64,000 nucleotides of DNA from an uncultured Anaerolineae bacterium (lineage in GTDB: Bacteria; Chloroflexota; Anaerolineae; Promineifilales; Promineifilaceae). Shown here piece after piece: positions 13,683-24,527 of this stretch. A model generated the notes under the pieces. It searched no databases, was not told the DNA's origin, and worked only from the letters and a program-made list of their open reading frames with translations. The position numbers were made by a program, and so were the translations under genes. The DNA lies in assembly GCA_937943625.1 (NCBI GenBank), contig CALEAD010000012.1, positions 1 through 64,000 on the forward strand, given 5' to 3'. The number at the start of each line of letters is the position of its first letter. The first letter of the stretch is position 1.

Positions 13683-14843
13683 TTAACGGCCGTTGGCGCG
13701 CAGCAGAAAGTAGCGCGTGGCAGAGGTAACGCCGTACTCTGGCGTAAAGCGCAAAATGGGGGATTCATCTTCTGTCGCCACCGGCAGCGGTATCCAGCCC
13801 ACCACTTCGCCGCCGGGGAACAAAGCAGCATCCAGTTCTGGCTTGGGCGGGATGCCTGAGGCGCGCTGCCATTCCTCGGTGAACCAGTTGCGCACCTCAA
13901 AGTCGAGGTAGCGGCTGATGTAGTGTGGCCCTTCCTCAGTGCCAATGTAGCGCACGCGCACCTGCGCCAGCACAAACTCAAACCCTTCCTCTGGGGGTCT
14001 GTTAAAGCGATTGGCCGCTACCAGGCGCTGCCACGCTTCTGTACCGCGCACCACTTGCAGGACCTGCACTTCCCAATTGGCGGAGGTGGTGATTTGCCCC
14101 ACGCTGGCTGGTTGGCGTTGGTCGGCGCCAATTTCTGTGCGCGTGATGCCGGCCAATCCAGGGATGAAAATTTGTAGTGGCACTTCATCGGTCAATGCCA
14201 GATAGTGTATGGGTTGCGTGTAATCCTCCATGTCTTGAATCAGCAGCAGCAGATTTTGTTCGCCTTGTTGAATGGTGTACGCATTCCAGCCTTCGCTGGA
14301 AGTTTGTCCGGGGAGCGACGTTTTGAGAATGGGGGCCGGAGGCAACTGGTTGTTGTGGAAGCTGTAATGCACCACGTTGGCCGCGCCTGTGACGTGCAGC
14401 GCCAGGTATCTTTCTTCGTCGCTGGCCTGCCGGTGCACCACGCGCAGTTTGAGCAGAAGATACTCGTATCCTTCTGGGGGTGGCGTGTTGAACCGATTGG
14501 CGTCTTGCAGCATGGCCCATGCCTGCGCGCCGCGAATGGGTGGCTCTAGCAGGGTAACTTCCCAGGCGGGTAGGATAACGGTACTGTCGGGAGGGTGTGG
14601 CTGGCTGCGGCTAAGGCCGATGATGGGGGTGGGTGTGGGGTCAACGGCCGTTGCTGTGCCAGGCTCTGCTTGTGCTGCCTCTGGACGAATTGTGCCGATG
14701 ATTTGCGGAACGGCCGTTGTCGCCCAGGCCAGCAGCGCGCCGCAGGTAAACAGCCCCAGCAGCAGCAGCAGCCCCATTGCCACCACATAGGCACGCTTTC
14801 CTGAACCCGGCCAACGGCCGTTGGCATCTTCATATCCTTTCAT
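13683..14843 (-). CDS. membrane-anchored protein with two tandem DUF4352-like domains
   Basis: TM segment then repeated AW..L..ANRFN.PP.EG.E..L...RV units. Confidence 0.6.
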   Translation of the reverse strand: MKGYEDANGRWPGSGKRAYVVAMGLLLLLGLFTCGALLAWATTAVPQIIGTIRPEAAQAEPGTATAVDPTPTPIIGLSRSQPHPPDSTVILPAWEVTLLEPPIRGAQAWAMLQDANRFNTPPPEGYEYLLLKLRVVHRQASDEERYLALHVTGAANVVHYSFHNNQLPPAPILKTSLPGQTSSEGWNAYTIQQGEQNLLLLIQDMEDYTQPIHYLALTDEVPLQIFIPGLAGITRTEIGADQRQPASVGQITTSANWEVQVLQVVRGTEAWQRLVAANRFNRPPEEGFEFVLAQVRVRYIGTEEGPHYISRYLDFEVRNWFTEEWQRASGIPPKPELDAALFPGGEVVGWIPLPVATEDESPILRFTPEYGVTSATRYFLLRANGR

Positions 14844-14892
14844 AACCGTATCTATTCACGCAAGACAGAATCATGGAGAAATCACTTTCCAC

Positions 14893-15585
14893 TCACCGCG
14901 CCGGCACACAGATCACATCCGCCACCCACACCGTAAAATTGGCATCCAGATTATTGATGGCCTGCAGCTCTTGCGCCGTTGTGCCAAAGCGCCGCGCAAT
15001 GCTGTAGGCCGTGTCTCCTTCCCCCACCGCATATGGCCGATACCCCGGGCAGTACGCCTCATTGCCTACAGGCAGATTGATGACTTGCCCAGGCTGAAAC
15101 GAAGCTGCAGAGATGTTGTGCAAGGCCATCAGGGCAATAGACGTGTAAAAGCGTTGTGTCATCAGATACAGGTTATCGCCCGGCTGTACTGTATAAGCGA
15201 CAAAACGCACCTTCTCCGGTGAGCGGGTAGGGGTGGGTGGAGGGCCAACGGCCGTTGCCGTAGGGGGCGGTTGCTCATCCATGACCACCGGTGTCTCTTC
15301 CGGAACAGCCTCCACCGGCATCTCTGGTTGAGGTTCCTGCATGACTATTGCTGCTTCCCCACCCATTATACCCTGATCGGCCGGGGAGAGCGGGCCCAGC
15401 AGTCGCACCGTATTATTGGGATCAAACGTCAACAGCACCTCTGCATCATTGACCCACTGCGTGACCATCCCTAGGGGCGCTTTGGGGCGGACGAGTAGAT
15501 AAGCCACTGCCGCATAGCCGCCAAACGCCAACACAAGGGCCATAAAGACCACAAACAGCACAATGGAAGATTGTATTTTCGGCAT
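14893..15585 (-). CDS. membrane-anchored protein with two LysM domains
   Basis: YTVQPGDNLYLMTQRFYTS...QPGQVINLP and YAVGEGDTAYSIARRFGTTAQELQAINNL. Confidence 0.85.
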   Translation of the reverse strand: MPKIQSSIVLFVVFMALVLAFGGYAAVAYLLVRPKAPLGMVTQWVNDAEVLLTFDPNNTVRLLGPLSPADQGIMGGEAAIVMQEPQPEMPVEAVPEETPVVMDEQPPPTATAVGPPPTPTRSPEKVRFVAYTVQPGDNLYLMTQRFYTSIALMALHNISAASFQPGQVINLPVGNEAYCPGYRPYAVGEGDTAYSIARRFGTTAQELQAINNLDANFTVWVADVICVPAR

Positions 15586-15897
15586 AGCACACCACCTTGA
15601 TGGGCATTGATGCCCAATCAGGCCACAAGCTCACATGTCGTCATCTGGCGCGTTGCAAGCTACAAGCGGTAGGTCTCTATAGATAAGGCCGCCAATGACG
15701 TCAGCCTGCCACTGCATCCACAAGCGAAACACCAGTTTGTGCCCCGGCACAGCCTACGTGACCCGCGCGTCTTGCTCATGAACTTTCTCTTAAACGCAGT
15801 CGGGTTACATAGCGGCATCCTACCAGTTTATGTTACACTTGCTAACAGGATATTGGCAAGTAAGCCAACTTCCACGACTTCATCCTTCATCTCTATA

Positions 15898-16141
15898 CAA
15901 GAGAGTTTATGAACATCAGTCCGCCATCCCGAATGAAACCGTAACGCAGGTTGCCAAACCTGCGCGCACCGGGTTAAGTTTGTCGTAACCGCTTCAGTGG
16001 GTAACCGGCTAAAGCCGTTACTACGAACCCGAAAAAGTTAAATGTAGCGCGGGGTCCCAAACCTGCACGTACCAACCAGGTTTGGCAACCTGGGCTACAC
16101 TTACAAACGGCGGTCGGCGGTCATTTTCAAGGGAGTTGCTT
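15898..16141 (+). repeat. composite dispersed 5' element (C-B-A) with a nested hairpin repeat, upstream of dgt
   Basis: GTAACGCAGGTTGCCAAACCTGC; nested CGTAACCGCTTCAGTGGGTAACCGGCTAAAGCCGTTACTACG; AGGTTTGGCAACCTGGGCTACAC; CGGCGGTCGGCGGTCATTTTCAAGGGAG. Confidence 0.85.
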
Positions 16142-17296
16142 ATGATTTACGGCCGTGAAGCACGCGAAACTCTCGAGGCAAAAACCCTGGCGCCCTACGC
16201 GCTGAAGAGTGCCCAATCACGTGGGCGTGTCTACGCCGAGCCAGAATCCGCCACGCGCACCGCTTTTGAGCGTGACCGCGACCGCATTATTCACACCACT
16301 GCTTTTCGCCGCCTGGAGTACAAAACCCAGGTGTTTGTTTTTTATGAGGGAGACCATTACCGCACGCGACTGACACACACGCTGGAGGTAGCCCAACTCG
16401 GCCGTTCGCTGGCGCGCGGGTTGGGCGCAAACGAATACCTGACCGAGGCCATCTGCCTGGCGCACGACCTGGGACATGCTCCCTTTGGTCATGCAGGTGA
16501 ACATTGCCTGAACCAGATGATGGCAGCGTATGGTGGCTTTAACCATAACACGCAAAGCTACCGCGTGGTTACAGAACTGGAAGAGCAGTCGCCCCATTTT
16601 CGCGGTTTGAATCTGACCTACGAAACGCGCGAAGGCATCATCAAGCATGAAACCGCATACGATAAGAGTGATGTCCGGGAGTACGAGCCGGAAAAGCGCG
16701 CCTCGCTGGAAGCACAAATTGCCAATCTGGCGGATGAAATTGCCTATAATGCCCACGACCTGGAAGATGGCCTGCGTGCCGAATTGTTTACGCCCCAAGA
16801 TTTGCAAGAGCTGGCCCTCTGGCAAGAACTAATGGCCTGGGCAGGCTGGCAGCCGGGTCAGGTGCTGGATCAGCTAACGCGCCGCCAGATTATTCGCGAG
16901 CTGATTGGCCAGTCGGTGAATAGCGTGTTGCAGCAAACGGCCGTGCAGCTTAGCCGGCACGCTTTGCAAACCCCCGAAGCGGTGCAGCGCCACAGCGCCA
17001 ACATCGTGGGGTACGACGCCGAATTTGGCGCCAAGATCAGCGCCCTGAAGCAGTTCCTCTATCAGCGCATGTACCGCCATTATCGCCTGGTGCGCATGCA
17101 GGCCAAAGCGGAGCGGTTTATCAGCGAAATTTTCCAGGCATACATGAAAGAGCCAGCGATGTTGCCTGTGGCCGCCCGGCGCCGCCTGGATGCTGCCCCC
17201 TTGCCGCGCGTCATTGCCGACTATATTGCCGGCATGACGGACCGCTACGCCCTGGATGAGTGGCAAAAGCTATTCAACCCCTACCGGCGTGCTTGA
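16142..17296 (+). CDS. dgt: deoxyguanosinetriphosphate triphosphohydrolase-like protein (HD domain)
   Basis: FERDRDRIIHTTAFRRLEYKTQVFV, RTRLTHTLEVAQ, ICLAHDLGHAPFGHAGE. Confidence 0.95.
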   Translation: MIYGREARETLEAKTLAPYALKSAQSRGRVYAEPESATRTAFERDRDRIIHTTAFRRLEYKTQVFVFYEGDHYRTRLTHTLEVAQLGRSLARGLGANEYLTEAICLAHDLGHAPFGHAGEHCLNQMMAAYGGFNHNTQSYRVVTELEEQSPHFRGLNLTYETREGIIKHETAYDKSDVREYEPEKRASLEAQIANLADEIAYNAHDLEDGLRAELFTPQDLQELALWQELMAWAGWQPGQVLDQLTRRQIIRELIGQSVNSVLQQTAVQLSRHALQTPEAVQRHSANIVGYDAEFGAKISALKQFLYQRMYRHYRLVRMQAKAERFISEIFQAYMKEPAMLPVAARRRLDAAPLPRVIADYIAGMTDRYALDEWQKLFNPYRRA

Positions 17297-17308
17297 GTAA
17301 ACAGTAAA

Positions 17309-17344
17309 CAAAAAGACCCTGGTTTTCACGCCAGGGCCTTTTTA
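17309..17344 (+). terminator. Rho-independent terminator of dgt
   Basis: AAAAAGACCCTGG-ttttcacg-CCAGGGCCTTTTT. Confidence 0.85.
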
Positions 17345-17366
17345 TCCAGGTGTTGGCGGCACTCGG

Positions 17367-18401
17367 TTAGTAATTCAGCATGTCACCAGCCGCTGCACCG
17401 GCAGCGACTGCAGCCCCTTCCTTTTGCCAGGCAGAAAGCTCAATCGTTATTGTTTCAAAGTAGCTCTTGGGTGGCAACGTGCCCGTGCCATACTGCATGT
17501 CGGTAATTTCGGCGTTGATAATCAGCGAGGCGGTCTCCAATACAACTGTTTCCCCTTCGCGCGCCAACACCTGCTCCCCTTTGGTTTGCAGCTTGGCGCG
17601 CAGGGCATCATCGAAGAAGGCGTGGTCGCTCATGATCACTTTGGTGATGGTGCGAATATCGTTTTTGTCGAACAACCACACCTCAAAAGCGGTCACGTTT
17701 TTGGGCATGTCTGAACCAATGGATTCAGAAATCCCCACACCGCACTCGCCCAAGAAATCCCCATAAGCGTTCTCAATGCTAAAAGAATCATCGTAGGCAT
17801 CCTGGCCGCGCATGTAGGTGGTACGGAAGCGAGCAATGGGAACGGCCGTTGTCCCTTCCGCTGGTGTGGTGCTGACCACAGGCGTCGAGACTGGCATCTC
17901 CCCATAGGTGCGCCCAACTGGGGCCTGTCCTGTGGCGGCATTGCGACGGCGTAGAGCAAAGACAATTGCGCCCAGCAGAATCAGGAAAATCAGGCCGAAT
18001 AGCAGCACCTGGCCAAAACCACCCCCCTCTTCGGTAGGGGCTGCTGCTCCGGGCGCGGGTTGGGCAACGGCCGTACATCCCTGTCCATTGCGCACAAACG
18101 CCAATGCTTCTAGCCGGCTGCGTGTATCTGGGTTTGCTGACTGTGCCGCAAACTGGCAAATAGCCTGATCCACATTTGGCCAACCGGCCAGCGCTTCTTG
18201 CACCTTTTGCGGATTGCGTTCACTGGCATACACGTCAGCCACCAGGGTCAGATAGCGCAATTGATCTTCTTCGGCGATGTCCTTGATTCTGATACCGGTC
18301 CATTCTACCGGGTCAACATACCATCCCCATATCAGGCCTAGTGCGAATCCAATAACGACCCCGATCACGGCAATCACTGATTTACGTTGCAGCACTTCCA
18401 T
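17367..18401 (-). CDS. hypothetical membrane protein
   Basis: MEVLQRKSVIAVIGVVIGFALGLIWGWYVDPVEWTG; second TM at LLFGLIFLILLGAIVFALRRR. Confidence 0.65.
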   Translation of the reverse strand: MEVLQRKSVIAVIGVVIGFALGLIWGWYVDPVEWTGIRIKDIAEEDQLRYLTLVADVYASERNPQKVQEALAGWPNVDQAICQFAAQSANPDTRSRLEALAFVRNGQGCTAVAQPAPGAAAPTEEGGGFGQVLLFGLIFLILLGAIVFALRRRNAATGQAPVGRTYGEMPVSTPVVSTTPAEGTTAVPIARFRTTYMRGQDAYDDSFSIENAYGDFLGECGVGISESIGSDMPKNVTAFEVWLFDKNDIRTITKVIMSDHAFFDDALRAKLQTKGEQVLAREGETVVLETASLIINAEITDMQYGTGTLPPKSYFETITIELSAWQKEGAAVAAGAAAGDMLNY

Positions 18402-18790
18402 GTTGTTACCTACCTTTTGTTTCCCGCATTGCCACTGGCTACGGCCGTTTTCTGACGGCACTCCCCCTGCTAAAAATGTCAGATTGTGCCCATGACCAGC
18501 ACCAATTGTGCTAACAGCCCCACACTAGATTTTATCTTACCATAACTCAAGATCACATACAAGCATTATGTTGAATGGCGCTCCACCCATTGCGCCTTTT
18601 CCCTCTGGCTGTGATATACTTGGCTACGCAGGTACTGATGATAACCTGTACAATACACCACCCTACCTTACGAGGTTTTATGTGGTTTTCAAGCGGCGTG
18701 AAACGTGAAACGCAACTGGTAGGCGTCACGTTTCACGCTTCACGTTTCATGCCACATCCCCATAAAATCTCAGACAACCAATTTTCCCAG

Positions 18791-18930
18791 GGAGACTTCA
18801 TGAATGGGATGCACCACCACAAATGAAAATGTAGCGCAGGTTATCAAACCTGCACCTGCCAACCAGTTTGGCAACCTGGGTTACAGTTGTAGGCGGCCGT
18901 CGGCGGTTGGCGGTCATTTTCACAGGAGAG
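18791..18930 (+). repeat. composite dispersed 5' element (C-B-A) upstream of argF
   Basis: GAGACTTCATGAATGGGATGCACCACCACAAATGAAAATGTAGCGCAGG...CAGTTTGGCAACCTGGGTTACAG...CGGCGGTTGGCGGTCATTTTCACAGGAG. Confidence 0.85.
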
Positions 18931-18936
18931 TTAATC

Positions 18937-19851
18937 ATGAAACATTTTCTCAGTATAGCGGCCCTGACGCCAAACGAACTACTCCATTTGCTAGACCTGG
19001 GCATGCGCCTGAAAGCCGAGTGGCGCAATGGCGGCAACAAGCCCCTGCTCAAGGGCAAAAGCCTGGCCCTTCTCTTCCAAAAACCATCTCTGCGCACGCG
19101 CGTCTCCTTTGAGATGGGCATGGTACACCTTGGCGGATATGCCTTTTACCTCTCCCCGAACGAGGTAAAAATGGGCGGACGCGAAAGCGTGGCCGACGTG
19201 GCGCGCGTGCTTTCTGGCTATGTAGATGGCATTATGGCGCGCGTGTTTGCCCACGAACACATTTTGCAACTGGCCGAGTATGGTTCTGTGCCGGTTATCA
19301 ACGGCCTTTCCGATCACAGCCACCCGGCGCAGGCGCTGTCTGACCTGTTCACAATTTTAGAGGTAAAAGGCAAGCTAGAAGGATTAAAGCTGGCGTACGT
19401 GGGTGATGGCAACAATGTGGCGCGTTCCCTGCTGTTTGGCGCCATGAAGGTGGGCATGCACATGGCCATTGCTTCTCCACCAGGCTACCAGTTGACGGAT
19501 GACGACTTCCGGCTGGCGGGCGAATTCAGCACGCATGGCGCGGTCGTCGAGCGGTTGGAAGACCCACACCAGGCGGTGCAAGAAGCGGACATCATCTACA
19601 CAGACGTATGGACAAGCATGGGACAAGAAGCAGAAACGGCCGAACGGCTGCGCATCTTTCCCCCGTATCAAGTCAACCAACAGTTGGTCAACCTGGCCAA
19701 ACCAGACTGCATTGTCATGCACTGCTTGCCGGCGCATCGCGGTGAGGAAATTACCGATGAGGTAGCTGATGGTCCCAACTCTGTGCTCTTCCCCCAGGCG
19801 CATAATCGCTTGCATGCGCAGAAAGCCATTCTGGTTGAACTACTCGGCTAG
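18937..19851 (+). CDS. argF: ornithine carbamoyltransferase
   Basis: [59 protein letters not shown]. Confidence 0.97.
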   Translation: MKHFLSIAALTPNELLHLLDLGMRLKAEWRNGGNKPLLKGKSLALLFQKPSLRTRVSFEMGMVHLGGYAFYLSPNEVKMGGRESVADVARVLSGYVDGIMARVFAHEHILQLAEYGSVPVINGLSDHSHPAQALSDLFTILEVKGKLEGLKLAYVGDGNNVARSLLFGAMKVGMHMAIASPPGYQLTDDDFRLAGEFSTHGAVVERLEDPHQAVQEADIIYTDVWTSMGQEAETAERLRIFPPYQVNQQLVNLAKPDCIVMHCLPAHRGEEITDEVADGPNSVLFPQAHNRLHAQKAILVELLG

Positions 19852-19896
19852 ACGCGGCAGTATAAACGTTCAGCCCGACAACGGCTGATGGCGTGT

Positions 19897-20005
19897 TCAC
19901 GCTTTCTGGAAATGGGGCTTTGTGACTGCCGACGACCGACCGCCGACCGCAGACAAAGCGCAATCGGCGGGCAGCGGTCGGTGGGCGGCGGTCAAATTGG
20001 TCTGA
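19897..20005. repeat. GACCGCCG/CGGCGGTC inverted-half element
   Basis: TCACGCTTTCTGGAAATGGGGCTTTGTGACTGCCGACGACCGACCGCC...GGTCGGTGGGCGGCGGTCAAATT; paralogous to 25947-26053. Confidence 0.75.
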
Positions 20006-20047
20006 CAAGAAGCCTGTCAGGTGGGAACAGTTACGTGGAGGTTTCTG

Positions 20048-22318
20048 GTGGCAAACAATCGCACGCTCTTTGAACAGGCACTCAGCCGGGGTCACTCCTA
20101 CTTCTGGGATCAGCGCTGGGAGGAGGCCGCGCGCGAGTTTAGCCTGGCTTCTCAGGAAATGCCAAAAGAGCCAGCCCCTTATGCCGGGCTAGGAGACGCC
20201 TTCCTGGAGTTGGGTAAGCTGCAAGAAGCGTTGGAGAGTTACAAGCTGGCAGCGCGTTACTCAGGGGGCAACATCATTTACCTGCGCAAAGTGGCAGACA
20301 TGCAAGAGCGGCTAGGGCTGCTAGATGAGGCAGGTAAAACGTATATGGCCATCGGCGAGATGGAGCTGGGGCGACAAAACCTGAACGAGGCGATGGATAA
20401 CTGGCATCGCGCCGTGCGCCTGGAACCTAACTTGCTGCGTGCGCACCAACGGCTAGCCTCGGTGTACAAGCGCCAGGGGGCCACGCGCAACGCTATCCGC
20501 GAATATCTGGCGATTGCGCACATTTTGCAGCTGGAGGGAGAACGAGAAAAGGCGCTGCAAGCAGCGCAACTGGCGCTGCAATTAGACCCGCGCAACGCGG
20601 AGGTGCTGACGGCAATTGAGTTGATTAAACAGGGCGAGGAGTTATTCAAGGGGGAAGGGGTGCCCCAGTCTGGCGCTGTATTGGGCATGGGCGAAGCGGT
20701 ACGCCGCGCCACGCTGGCCCTGGGGGAGCGGGAATGGCCAGAAAAACAGGAAGTGGAAACGGCCGTGCCTGTGCAAAAAGCGCGCGACACCGCCATGAAA
20801 CAACTGGCCGAGCGCCTCTTTGCCGAGGACAGCGGCGTGGGCGATGCTCTGCTGGCCAAAGCGCTTGACTACCAGCGACGTAACCTGATCAATGAAGCCA
20901 TCAGCGCCTATGAAAAAGCCATTGCTTCTGGTATCAACTCTCCCGCCGCCCACTTTAACCTAGGGCTGCTCTATCAAGACAAACTGCGCTTCGAGGACGC
21001 TATTCGCGAGTTTGAAATTGCCGTTCAAGACCCAGAGTATCGTCTGGCCAGCCACTTTTCCCTGGGCGAGTCACATCGTGCGCGCGGTCGGATTGAGCAA
21101 GCCATCCAGCACTTCATCTCCGTGCTGCAAATTGTGGATATGGCAACCGTGCAGCACGGGCAGGCCGACCGCCTGATCCAGCTTTACGAAAATCTATACG
21201 ACAGCCTGATCACCCAGGGAGAGCGCGATCAGGCTACTGCGTTTGCCAACTCTCTGGTGGAATTCTTAAGCCAGAAAGGATGGGAAGACAAAGTTAAAGA
21301 AGCGCGCGCCCGCCTGGATGCCATCTCTAACACCGGCATCATGATTCTCGGTGACGTCATGACCGCTGGTTCGGCCCAGGTCTTGGAATCGCTCTATTTG
21401 AGCCAGGAGCATACGCGCCGGGGGATGTACAACACGGCTATCGAGGAGACATACCGCGCCATTCAGTTGGCGCCAGAGTACATGCCGGCACATATCCAGC
21501 TTGGCGACATTTTGGCCCAACAGGGACGCATAGATGCCGCAGCGGTAAAGTTCGCTACCATTGCCAACACCTACATGGCGCGGGGCGACATCAATGGCGC
21601 CATTGCCTCTTATGAAAAAGTTGTAGACCTGAATCCGCTTGACCTTTCCATTCGCGGACGCCTGATTAACTTGCTGCGGCAGCAAGGCAACATAGAAGCA
21701 GCGCTGGGGCATTACCTGGCGATGGGCGATGCGTATTATCAACTGGCACAGGTGGAACGTGCCCGATCTACGTACCAGGAAGCGTTGCAGTTAACGACGC
21801 AAAGTGGGTTAGGCCAGAGCTGGCGCGTGCGCTTTTTGCGCCTGATTGCCGATATTGACATGCAGCACTTTAACTGGAAGCAGGCACTGGTTGCTTTTAA
21901 GGAGCTGCGCGAGCTGGAACCCGCCGATGAGCGCACGGCCATTACCCTGGTGGATTTGTACTATAAAGTGGGCCAGCCCAACAATGCCGTGCGTGCATTG
22001 GATAGCTACCTGGTACAGTTGGTGCGCAGCGGGCGTGGGGCAAAAGTGGTTGGCATTTTGGAAGATATAGTTCAGCAGCGGCCGGGTGACGAGCAGTTGG
22101 TGGATCGGTTGGTGCGCCTGTATGTGCAGCAGGGGCGCAAGGCTGATGCTGTGAATTTGCTCGACAAGTTGGGGGAGACGCTGCTGGAGGCGGGCGAACT
22201 TCAGGAAGCGGTAGCCGCGATTGAGAAGATTGTGGCGCTGAATCCGCCGAATGTCTCTAGCTATCGCCAGCTTTTGGCGCAGCTAAAGGGGCAGGTTGGC
22301 AAAGGACGTCAAGGTTGA
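20048..22318 (+). CDS. tetratricopeptide-repeat protein
   Basis: Multiple TPR units; GTG at 20048 preceded by GGAGGT. Confidence 0.85.
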   Translation: MANNRTLFEQALSRGHSYFWDQRWEEAAREFSLASQEMPKEPAPYAGLGDAFLELGKLQEALESYKLAARYSGGNIIYLRKVADMQERLGLLDEAGKTYMAIGEMELGRQNLNEAMDNWHRAVRLEPNLLRAHQRLASVYKRQGATRNAIREYLAIAHILQLEGEREKALQAAQLALQLDPRNAEVLTAIELIKQGEELFKGEGVPQSGAVLGMGEAVRRATLALGEREWPEKQEVETAVPVQKARDTAMKQLAERLFAEDSGVGDALLAKALDYQRRNLINEAISAYEKAIASGINSPAAHFNLGLLYQDKLRFEDAIREFEIAVQDPEYRLASHFSLGESHRARGRIEQAIQHFISVLQIVDMATVQHGQADRLIQLYENLYDSLITQGERDQATAFANSLVEFLSQKGWEDKVKEARARLDAISNTGIMILGDVMTAGSAQVLESLYLSQEHTRRGMYNTAIEETYRAIQLAPEYMPAHIQLGDILAQQGRIDAAAVKFATIANTYMARGDINGAIASYEKVVDLNPLDLSIRGRLINLLRQQGNIEAALGHYLAMGDAYYQLAQVERARSTYQEALQLTTQSGLGQSWRVRFLRLIADIDMQHFNWKQALVAFKELRELEPADERTAITLVDLYYKVGQPNNAVRALDSYLVQLVRSGRGAKVVGILEDIVQQRPGDEQLVDRLVRLYVQQGRKADAVNLLDKLGETLLEAGELQEAVAAIEKIVALNPPNVSSYRQLLAQLKGQVGKGRQG

Positions 22319-23153
22319 TGGGACGCGGCCGGCTTTGGGTGGAAAAGCTGTGGTAGAGACCTTTTTGGAATCGGTTGCCCGGCTAGACATGGGGCTTACA
22401 GATGTATTGGATATTGGCCTGGTAACGGCCGTTATCTATATCCTGCTGCTGCTAATTCGCGGCACGCGCGCGGTGCAGGTGCTGCGTGGCCTGATTTTTC
22501 TGGCGCTGGTCGTTTTCTTTCTGGCCAATACCTTTAACCTGCCTGCCTTTAGCTGGCTGGTGAGTAACAGTATCCCGGCGCTGCTGGTGGCTGTACCCGT
22601 CATCTTTCAGCCAGAGCTGCGCCGTGCGCTGGAGCAGCTTGGCCACACCACAGCGCGCATTAATCTCTTTCGTCGCCAGCAGCAAAATCCGGTGATTACG
22701 GCCGTCAAGGAAGCCAGCCTGCGCCTCTCCCAGCGTCGCCATGGGGCGCTGATCATTTTTGAGCAAGAAACGGGGCTGCAGGAGTATGTGGACACGGGTG
22801 TAATTTTGGATGCGGCCGTTTCCGTAGAGCTGCTGCTCACCATTTTTAACAAACATACAGAGCTGCATGATGGTGGGGTGATTATTCGCGGCGAGCGCAT
22901 TGCCGCGGCGGCCTGTGTCATGCCCCTTTCTACCAGCAGCCTGTCCGACAGCCAGATGGGTCTGCGTCATCGCGCCGGCCTGGGCATTAGTGAGGTGAGT
23001 GACGCCGTGGTGCTCATTATTTCCGAGGAAACGGGACAGGCTTCAATTGCACACAACGGCCGTATCATTCGTCGCCAGGACATCAATCGAATTGACGCGA
23101 TTCTGCATGCCTTCATGCAAAATCGCAGTGGTCGCCGCGGAGATACTCCATAA
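22296..23153 (+). CDS. cdaA: diadenylate cyclase (c-di-AMP synthase, DisA_N domain)
   Basis: Three N-terminal TMs; LIIFEQETGLQEYVDTGVILDA, TELHDGGVIIRGERIAAAACVMPLS, LGLRHRAGLGISE-type motif (MGLRHRAGLGISEVSDAVVLIISEETG); exact start uncertain. Confidence 0.92.
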   Translation: MAKDVKVDGTRPALGGKAVVETFLESVARLDMGLTDVLDIGLVTAVIYILLLLIRGTRAVQVLRGLIFLALVVFFLANTFNLPAFSWLVSNSIPALLVAVPVIFQPELRRALEQLGHTTARINLFRRQQQNPVITAVKEASLRLSQRRHGALIIFEQETGLQEYVDTGVILDAAVSVELLLTIFNKHTELHDGGVIIRGERIAAAACVMPLSTSSLSDSQMGLRHRAGLGISEVSDAVVLIISEETGQASIAHNGRIIRRQDINRIDAILHAFMQNRSGRRGDTP

Positions 23154-24523
23154 TGCGTTTCCTCAGCCGCATCCTGGGCAACCTGTTCACCTTCCTGCTT
23201 GCGTTAACCCTGGCCGTCATCATCTGGTACAACGCGGTGCAGGCAGAAGATCCCTTGCGCACCCAATTCCTGCAAATTCCCATTGAGGTGATTGGTCGGC
23301 CAGACAACACCATTTTGCTCAGCCCAAATGCCCCCCAGTCTGTGCAAATTGTTTTCCAGGGGCCGCTTTCCCTGGTTGCCAATCTGCGCGACCAAAATTT
23401 CTCTGCTACGCTTGACCTCAGCCAGGTACCCTTTGGCGAAGAGACGCTGGTTCCTGTGCGCGTACAGGCCGACAACCCCAGGGTAAACCTGCTTTCCCAG
23501 TCACCAGAGCAGCTGTTGGTGCTGTTGGAGCAGACCGTCTCGCGCGCCATTCCCGTAGAACTTGATCTGCGCGGCAGCGTGGCGATTGGCTACACCCAGG
23601 GAGAACCACTGATTGATCCCCCTACAATTATCGTTTCGGGCATTGCCACCCAGGTAGAGGCGTTGGAAACAGCGCGCGTCACCGTCTTTTTGAGTAACGA
23701 CCGCGAAACAGTGCGCCGTATGCCGCAGCCCATCTTCTATAACCGCCAGGGGCGTGTGGCCAGCGTCAGCGGGCTGGAGCTAAGTACGGAACTGGTGGAG
23801 GTGACTATTCCCATTCGCGAATCAGAGGGGTACGCGGAAAAGATTATCAACGTCAACCTGGTTGGCGAGCCAGCTCCAGGTTATCGCGTCGTAGGTGTAG
23901 AGGTAGAACCCCCTACCATTCTGTTGCAGGGTCGCCCTACGTTGCTTAGCAATCTGCCCTGGGTAAGCACAGAACCGATTGACGTGACGGGGCTGACGGA
24001 ATCGTTTCGGCCGCAGGTGGCGCTGAGTCTGCCACAGGGAGTTACGCTGGCGGAAATAGATGAGATTTTTGTGCAGATTACGATTGAACCGTTCCGCACG
24101 ACGAGTATCTTCAACCGCGTGCCGCAGCTTCAGGGGTTGGGCAGGGGGTTGTTGGCAGAGCTGAACGTGGAGACAGTGCGCGTGGTGCTTTTTGGCCCGC
24201 TGCCTGTGCTGAATGCGCTGATAGAGGAAGAGGTGTCGGTGACGCTGGATTTGTTTGGCCTGGGGCCAGGCACCTATAACCTGGAGCCGGACGTGAATTT
24301 CCCGGAACAGCGCGGCATTGAGCTGCGTTCGGTTCAGCCCGCGATGGTTACTGTACGCATTACGCGCGATGTAACTGCCACTACTGCGGCGCCCGATACG
24401 GCCGTTATCCCCATTACCTTCACCACGGCCGGCACGCCTGCCCCGGCTGTGCAGATGCTGATAGGTGTGCATGAGCAAACGGCCGTTTTTCTCGCCCCAC
24501 GCCGCCTCGCAGAGTACCATTAG
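23153..24523 (+). CDS. cdaR: YbbR-domain protein, putative CdaA regulator
   Basis: ATGA junction with cdaA; one TM then repeated YbbR-like beta domains. Confidence 0.85.
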   Translation: MRFLSRILGNLFTFLLALTLAVIIWYNAVQAEDPLRTQFLQIPIEVIGRPDNTILLSPNAPQSVQIVFQGPLSLVANLRDQNFSATLDLSQVPFGEETLVPVRVQADNPRVNLLSQSPEQLLVLLEQTVSRAIPVELDLRGSVAIGYTQGEPLIDPPTIIVSGIATQVEALETARVTVFLSNDRETVRRMPQPIFYNRQGRVASVSGLELSTELVEVTIPIRESEGYAEKIINVNLVGEPAPGYRVVGVEVEPPTILLQGRPTLLSNLPWVSTEPIDVTGLTESFRPQVALSLPQGVTLAEIDEIFVQITIEPFRTTSIFNRVPQLQGLGRGLLAELNVETVRVVLFGPLPVLNALIEEEVSVTLDLFGLGPGTYNLEPDVNFPEQRGIELRSVQPAMVTVRITRDVTATTAAPDTAVIPITFTTAGTPAPAVQMLIGVHEQTAVFLAPRRLAEYH

Positions 24524-24527
24524 CATC

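Noticed and set aside
15898-16141. Composite 5' element as a known metabolite riboswitch
   Set aside because: The same element precedes functionally unrelated genes (dgt, argF, lacI, transporter, peroxiredoxin) and matches no riboswitch consensus I can recognise.
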